DNA of 64,000 bases, from NCBI GenBank assembly GCA_947044405.1, contig CAMRHE010000156.1, forward strand, positions 2,585,001 through 2,649,000. Reading direction: 5' to 3'. Under the pieces are notes generated by a model. The model saw only the letters and a program-made list of their open reading frames with translations, did not search any database and was not told the DNA's origin. Within the stretch, counting starts at the first letter, position 1. Every line of letters begins with the position of its first letter. Shown piece after piece: positions 58,640 to 64,000 of the stretch. The DNA is from Leptodactylus fallax. Its lineage: Eukaryota; Chordata; Amphibia; Anura; Leptodactylidae. The translations under genes were made by a program, and so were the position numbers.

Positions 58640-59785
58640 ATTAGAATTGCCATGAAAAAATTAATGAATGTTATACTCACATGTGTGCGATCCTTTGCTG
58701 CATGGAACCGTCACTGCTTCTCCTCTCTGCTTGACAAGGTGGGTAAGCACAGACAGGATGTTTGTGTCTCAGCACAAGAGGCACAATGCTATGACGTCAT
58801 AGCATTGCGCCTATCTGTGTCTGGGAGCAGACATCTGGTCTGTGGTTCTGGCGCGCTGTAAGCCAACAGCCCAGAAGTGGCATGCAGCTTACAGAATGGC
58901 ATAGCAGGAAGCTGAATGCTTCCTGCTCTGCCATGCATTTCATTGTATCAGTGTCCTCCAGAGTCAGTGGGCCTGGGGCTTCCCCTGCCAGTTATGCCAC
59001 TGGTGCCCACTAAAGAATAAAACTATGTGCTTCTTAAAAATTCTGTTTATTACAGGTCTGTCAGCTGATGTGGTTAAGGTGAATTCTCACCTTTTGCCAG
59101 GCCTGCTGCCTACAGTCAACACTCAAGGGAGCTCAGAAGCTTGCTGCATACTGTCTTACTATGTATAAGGCTCGGTTCAGATTTCTGCTCGGAGCCTCCA
59201 TTGGAAGTTAACTCATATTTGACTGTCACAATTTGTGACATACACAAAGCTATTATTTCCATAGAAATGACAGATAAGACAAAAACCAGACATATTAATT
59301 ATAAGTCAATGGGATCTGCTAGCTGCTGCTCATGTTTGTCATATGATGAATTTAGCTCTCAGAAATATGTAACAAAAACTAAGGTGTGAAGAGATCCTTA
59401 CAATATGTAGTAATCTCCCAAACGTCTTCTGGTGGGCCTATGCAGGGGATCTGGAGCTTTGTATCAGCAGGACAGAACCATCCACTGTAAAGATAAATTA
59501 GTCAGCATAGAATTCTGGACGTATTCACATTAAAAGAAAGGGGCTGCCTTAACTGCATAATGTTAGCGCTATATAAATGTTAGTAGCTCACAAAAAGCAA
59601 CACAGCTTCACGCTCCAGAAACTACTAGTTCAGTGACTGTACGGACACTGTTCACACACGCGCATGCACACGCCGAGGTTACCATTCTACAATGCACGTG
59701 CTTCACCGAGCCACTACACCTAGAAAACATATAACCAGGCAATTCCACCATTAGTATGACGCTTATATGATAAGTTACTACTCAC
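58640..59785. other. Non-coding DNA with a perfect palindrome
   Basis: 58784-58807 is a perfect 24-bp palindrome centred on TGACGTCA. The surrounding 58750-58840 looks like the centre of a fold-back repeat. No gene is seen. Confidence 0.6.
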
Positions 59786-59930
59786 GTTCACTGCTCTGTC
59801 ACGTTTAATACGTTTCACTTCCTATTTCCGGTAAAACCACATTGACTTTTGCAGTTCAGCGTGCCCCGTGACGTCACAGCCGCTTACGTGACAACCTCTT
59901 GTTTTAGTGTACTATGCCACCTGCTGGTCG
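59786..59930 (-). promoter_or_regulatory. Candidate ZNF622 promoter and untranslated first exon
   Basis: This is a locally CpG-containing, unique-looking segment in AT-rich surroundings. Minus-strand motifs, in transcriptional order, are a CTCF-like CCAGCAGGTGGCA (59915-59927), CRE TGACGTCA (59869-59876), ETS ACCGGAAA (59825-59832) and ETS AGGAAGTG (59816-59823). A splice donor AAC|GTGAGT follows (exon end at 59786). No TATA box is seen, consistent with a housekeeping promoter. It lies 6.8 kb upstream of the acceptor at 53004. The link to ZNF622 is inference; the element could also drive an unseen divergent gene. Confidence 0.55.
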
Positions 59931-60209
59931 GCTCAGAGAGTGCAGCCCTGGAGCTGATTCCAATTTCATGGAAACATCTATAAATTCCATAAAAGAGTAT
60001 CGTGTATGAAATCGAAACCAGTTAAGTAATAGTCGACCCTGTAAATGCATACAATAAACTCTGGTAAAAAAAAACAAAAAAAACTTGTAGGCTTGCCGCT
60101 TGTTGTATCAGCAGGACAGCCACTAGACAATCTTTAAGAATGGAACTGACATTTATTTTTCATGTTTGCAACAAGACCAACAATGACTACACACAGGATT
60201 AGGCACACT

Positions 60210-61580
60210 TCAACCCCTTCCCACTGCAGCCATTTTTCGAATTTTGTTTTTTACTCCACTCCTACTCCAAGCCATAGTTTTTTAATTTTTCCGTTCAATT
60301 CCGTTTAATTTTTCTGTATGAGGGCTTAATTTTTGTAGAATAAATTGTTCTTCATAGTGGTACCATTTAATATTCTGTGTGATGTACAGGGAAGCTGTAA
60401 AAAATTCAGAATAGGGTAGAATTAGAGAAAAACTACATTTGTGCAATGTTCCAGATTTTTACGGTGTTATCTGGACAGCCAAAATGACATGTTACGTGTA
60501 CTATGGCGTGGCCATATTCTGACACCCGTCTTTTTTATATTTCCTTTTATTTGGGCTGCATAAGGCATCTTTTTGCGCCAAATGTGCTTTTTATTTCCAC
60601 CATTTTTGGGAAGGTCTAATTGCTATTTATTCAAATTTTTATGGGAGGTGAAATGGTGAAAAAAACGGCAGTTTAACTCTTTAAATTTTTTCTCCCACTA
60701 GTGTTAACCATATGGAACAAATTTTTTGGGAATATTGTAGATCAGCATTTTTGGACACAGGGATGACTAATTTGTGTCTGTTTTAGATTGTTTAATTATT
60801 TTTATATCTGATCTAGGGAAAGAAGTGTGATTTAACCCCTTAATGACCGGGCCATTTTCTGTTTTTGCATTTTCATTTTTCCCTCCCCACATTCCAAGAG
60901 CCATAACTTTTTCATTTTTCAGTTCACAGAGTCATATGATGGCTTATTGTCTGCGAAACAAATTGTACTTTGTAATGTCACTATTCAATATGCTGTGCAA
61001 TGTACTGGGAAGCTGGAAAAAAATTCAGAATGAGGTGCAATTGGAGAAAAACTGCATTTGCGCCAAATTCATATGGATTTAATTTTTACAGCATTCACTG
61101 TGTGGTAAAAATGACATGTTACCTGTATTCTGCGGGTCAGTACGAACACGGCGATACCAAATTTATATAGTATTTGTAATGTTTTGATACCTTTTAAAAA
61201 ATTTTAAACTTTGCTGAATAGAATAAAAATTTTGCGTCGCCATATTGTGTCACCTGTAACTTTTTCATATTTACATGTATGGAGCTGGGTAAGGCGTCTT
61301 TTGTCTGGACAACATGACATTTTTATTGATATCATTTGGGGAAAGATCTTATGGTTTGATCACTTTTTATTCAATTTTTTATAGGAGGCAAAGTGTTGAA
61401 AAAAACGCTATTTGGCCATTTTGATTTTTTTTCCCCGCTACGCCGTTCACCGTATGGGATAAATATTTTAATATTTTAATAGTTTGGGCATTTTGGAGCA
61501 GGGGGACACCTAATGTGTTTATGTTTACTTTTGTTTATTTACTGTTATATCTGATCTAGGGAAAGGGGGGTGATTTGAAC
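60210..61580. repeat. Two tandem copies of an anuran-type dispersed repeat
   Basis: Copies at about 60210-60838 and 60839-61580 run in the same direction. Shared segments include AGGGAAGCTG, AAATTCAGAAT, AGAAAAACT, AAAATGACATGTTAC and TCTGATCTAGGGAAAG. Fragments of the same repeat occur at 16850-17010 and 56040-56345. No ORF is seen, so its class is unclear. Confidence 0.75.
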
Positions 61581-61614
61581 ACCTGGCTCAAAGGGCAATG
61601 CGCCCAAATTATAT

Positions 61615-62449
61615 TTTAAGGGGAAAACAGCTCTCTAAGGTTTTAACCATAGAGGTCTTCCTGCTGCAGTCTTCTTGGTAAGTGCCAGGGATTTGGCCGC
61701 CAGCCTTAATTGATGGTAGGAGGCTTCCGTTAAATATACAGCTGCCAGGGAAACTGAGCCTAGAAACCCTAGCAGCTCGTCTCTGGAGACTCCAGAGTTG
61801 ATGTCCCTTTCGAGGTGGACCAGGTCAGTACATAATTTGGCTGGCACTTCACAAGACGCAACTGCCACAGCGGTCTTGGGCGAGGCAGCTGAATAAACCT
61901 TCTTGAAGGTATTGTTGAAGCGCCTGTCCATGGTGTCGTGCAAATTTGATCCATCATCTGATGGTACCTTAGTGCGGCAGAACAATTTAGCCACCGCCAT
62001 ACCCACCTTGGGAGGAGGACTCCATTGATCCCATTGAGCAACTGGGAATAAGCGCTGAACCTCCTTGGAACCACAAGAGGTTTTCCAGGATATCTCCACT
62101 CTAAGGACATTAATTTTTGTAATGTCTGGTCCACCTGGAAGACCCTAGGCCCTCTATAGGTGGACGCGGAGGCTTCCCCATCAACATCACGATCCTTAGA
62201 CCGGATGGACTTCAGCAGCCGGCTTAGTTTTTCGAGTGGGAAGCACGGCCTGCTGGGATCTTCAGTGGAATCGTCAGATGAGAGTGTCTCGTCCACTATC
62301 TGATAATCTTCATCAGAGATCCGTAAGGAAGATTGTGTCTCAACCTGCGGTCTCTTGGCAATCTGGGCGATGGAAGAACGAATCTCCTTAAGAGACTCCT
62401 CCATATAATCCTTTACCCAAGTGTGATGATTCTGCCTAAATATGGCCAT
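61615..62449 (-). pseudogene. DIRS gag fragment
   Basis: The N-terminal frame (61769-62449) begins MAIFRQNHHTWVKDYMEE. The C-terminal frame (61635-62099) contains PPPKVGMAVAKLFCRT, RRFNNTFKKVYSAA and LRLAAKSLALTKK, related to the gag at 49440-50530. One frameshift lies near 62080. No terminal repeats or RT are attached, so it is an isolated fragment, probably truncated by the flanking repeats. Confidence 0.75.
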
Positions 62450-62507
62450 AACTCAGCTATATTTTGGTCTCTGGGTATAGGATATCCCTTCTTGCTTGCT
62501 TGCATAC

Positions 62508-64000
62508 TGTGCGCAGCTACAAGCCTAGGTGCATATTGGCAGTAGCAGCCAGGCTGGAACAATAGGGCTCCATTGTATTCCTATACAGCCCTGGCTGATC
62601 AAACAATAGTGCATTGTTCAAGCCTGGGCTGTTGATCAGATATGACTGATAACAGGGTATCAATTCACTTTGTCTCATCTACATACAAAGGGTCTGAACG
62701 TGATTGAATTAACTCATCAGACATACTGTCGCCGGTGACCTCATTCTGGGAGGTGGCATAAAGGGTATAAAAGATGAGGTAAGAGGTCTGTGGGAGGAGA
62801 TTATGCAGGAGATTACACTAAGAGATCATGCTATGAAGACTGTGCTGGGATCATGCTACAGAGTTGTTACAGACAGACCATGAGGAGTTTTTTGTGATTG
62901 ACTATTGGACTAATGCTGAGAGACTGTTATGAGAGCATGCAGGCGGGATTATCGTTTTAATGCCACATGCTGAAAAGCCTCCACTGGTGACTCACACATG
63001 CCATGTGTGAGTGTTGGACTATAGAACCACATCAAGGACATGTGTGGTAAAGTAATCATTTCACCTTTAATCCCTTTTATTTTATTTGTACTGTATCTTG
63101 TAACTAGTAACTGTTAATGCTTGTATATATCTGCATATCTGTTCTGAACTGTATATGTTAGATTTTAATACCGACCCATTTAGGGGTTAATAAATATATA
63201 AAATTTAGAAGGCTTGTCTTGTATTTATCTGGTGAACCCGACATTCACTGGCGGTGAGTGTGGTTTTTTATATGAAAGAGGACTCAGGGTGTGGCCGAAG
63301 CGGTTTGGCGCACGGAGGATCTTTCACATTGGTGGCAGCGGTGGGATCTTAGGATAAACGGTGTGTGTTGGTGACCTATATCACTCACATGCTGGGGATT
63401 ATGGTAATCCTATAAGACAAGCTCGGTATTAATGCAAGCATTAAGATACAGTGAAAGTTTGATACAGTGCTGTTCCCCTCCCTTATTCTTTTTATTCTAT
63501 CCTATCTTTTATTTGGCAAATACCAGTGGATGGCTAGTGGGCTCAGAAGCAGATCTCCAGAACTGCAGAACCAGGCTTTTGGAGATCCTGAGCGTATGGC
63601 TGAAATGGAGGCAGCCACAGCCATGCAGAGAATCGAGCAGAGTCCTGATTTTGGGGCTAGGCCAGGAAGTGCGGCAAGCAGCCCGGTCCCAAGGATTACT
63701 TCACCAGGAGAGACCATTAACCCCAGCCTTGTGGTGGGAACGGTTTCATACAGGCAAATGGCCCTACAGCAAGTAGGCACCAGTGACCCTAACACATACC
63801 TGCAGGTGTTGGACCGTTTTCTGGAAGCTGTAGAACAAGAACAAGAACGGCAGGCTGCTGAGCGACAGGCAGAGAGAGAAAGGGAGGCTGCTGAGCGACA
63901 GGCAGAGAGAGAGAGGAAAGCTGCAGAATGGGAACGACAGTTTGCTGAGCGACAGGCCGAGAGGGAGTATCAGCTTGAGCTGAAAAGGCGGGAAAATCTC
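62508..64000 (+). mobile_element. LTR retrotransposon, 5' part (cut by window end)
   Basis: The putative 5' LTR is 62508-63328 (TGTGCGCAG..CTTTCACA). A TATA-like GGTATAAAAGA lies near 62766 and AATAAA at 63189-63194. A primer-binding-type sequence TGGTGGCAGCGGTGGGAT follows (63330-63347). The LTR right end is clear; the left end is a guess. gag follows. Confidence 0.65.
63530..64000 (+). CDS. Gypsy-type gag, 5' part (open to window end)
   Basis: ATG at 63530 opens 157 codons without a stop to the last base. The N-terminus (MASGLRSRSPELQ) is followed by a mixed region, then a charged, probably coiled-coil stretch of repeats around AAERQAERE (about 110-150). Its place about 180 bp after the primer-binding-type site supports gag rather than a host gene. 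No capsid or zinc knuckle is visible within the window. Confidence 0.65.
   Translation, partial: MASGLRSRSPELQNQAFGDPERMAEMEAATAMQRIEQSPDFGARPGSAASSPVPRITSPGETINPSLVVGTVSYRQMALQQVGTSDPNTYLQVLDRFLEAVEQEQERQAAERQAEREREAAERQAERERKAAEWERQFAERQAEREYQLELKRRENL

Noticed and set aside
62507..63480. Neighbouring genes of ZNF622 (for example MARCHF11 or RETREG1) elsewhere in the window
   Set aside because: I looked for their conserved exons at both sides and saw none; the sequence is explained by LTR and repeat DNA.

Overview
This is vertebrate nuclear DNA, most probably from a frog or toad. It is AT-rich, intron-rich and full of transposons. The mix of DIRS-type tyrosine-recombinase retrotransposons, several Tc1/mariner families, short palindromic elements ending in TTAA, hAT elements and a Penelope-like element is typical of anurans. 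No bacterial, CRISPR or operon-like organisation is present.

The only host gene I can assemble is ZNF622 (ZPR9, the REI1-like pre-60S ribosome factor), on the minus strand. Its six coding exons lie at 52374-52962, 45462-45728, 43225-43387, 42325-42440, 25432-25575 and 22164-22291. They join in phase into 1407 nt (468 codons plus stop) with GT-AG junctions throughout. A CpG-containing segment at 59786-59930 with ETS and CRE motifs, a CTCF-like motif and a GTGAGT donor is the best candidate for its promoter and an untranslated first exon. That would make the gene about 37.7 kb long.

Most of the rest is mobile DNA, much of it inside ZNF622 introns. (i) 1-21 kb, 3' of the gene: a broken Tc1 element (2155-3757), a DD37E mariner-like element (5236-6894), a solo LTR (7682-8198), and the 3' part of a Penelope-like element whose GIY-YIG ORF (8766-9803) is followed by NRF1-type motifs and a hammerhead ribozyme (10635-10683). 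Several fold-back elements follow. (ii) Last intron (22292-25431): two nested hAT elements with perfect 8-bp target duplications. (iii) The 16.7-kb intron 25576-42324: a fold-back element whose left arm is split by two head-to-tail Tc1 elements, one with an intact 339-aa transposase, then two tandem degenerate DIRS elements (about 32.8-35.6 and 35.8-41.6 kb). (iv) Intron 43388-45461: a hAT element (43733-45161) carrying a ten-copy minisatellite. (v) Intron 45729-52373: a nearly complete DIRS element (46259-51494) with both inverted repeats, its internal complementary region, gag, RT/RNase H and recombinase. (vi) 53-64 kb: fold-back elements, a broken Tc1 copy (57048-58637), the putative promoter, a tandem dispersed repeat, a DIRS gag fragment, and the start of an LTR retrotransposon whose gag frame is open to the window edge.

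The strongest points for follow-up are the hammerhead ribozyme with the NRF1 motif cluster in the Penelope-like element, the intact Tc1 transposase, the candidate gag intron in the complete DIRS element, and the transposon-interrupted but apparently intact ZNF622 gene.
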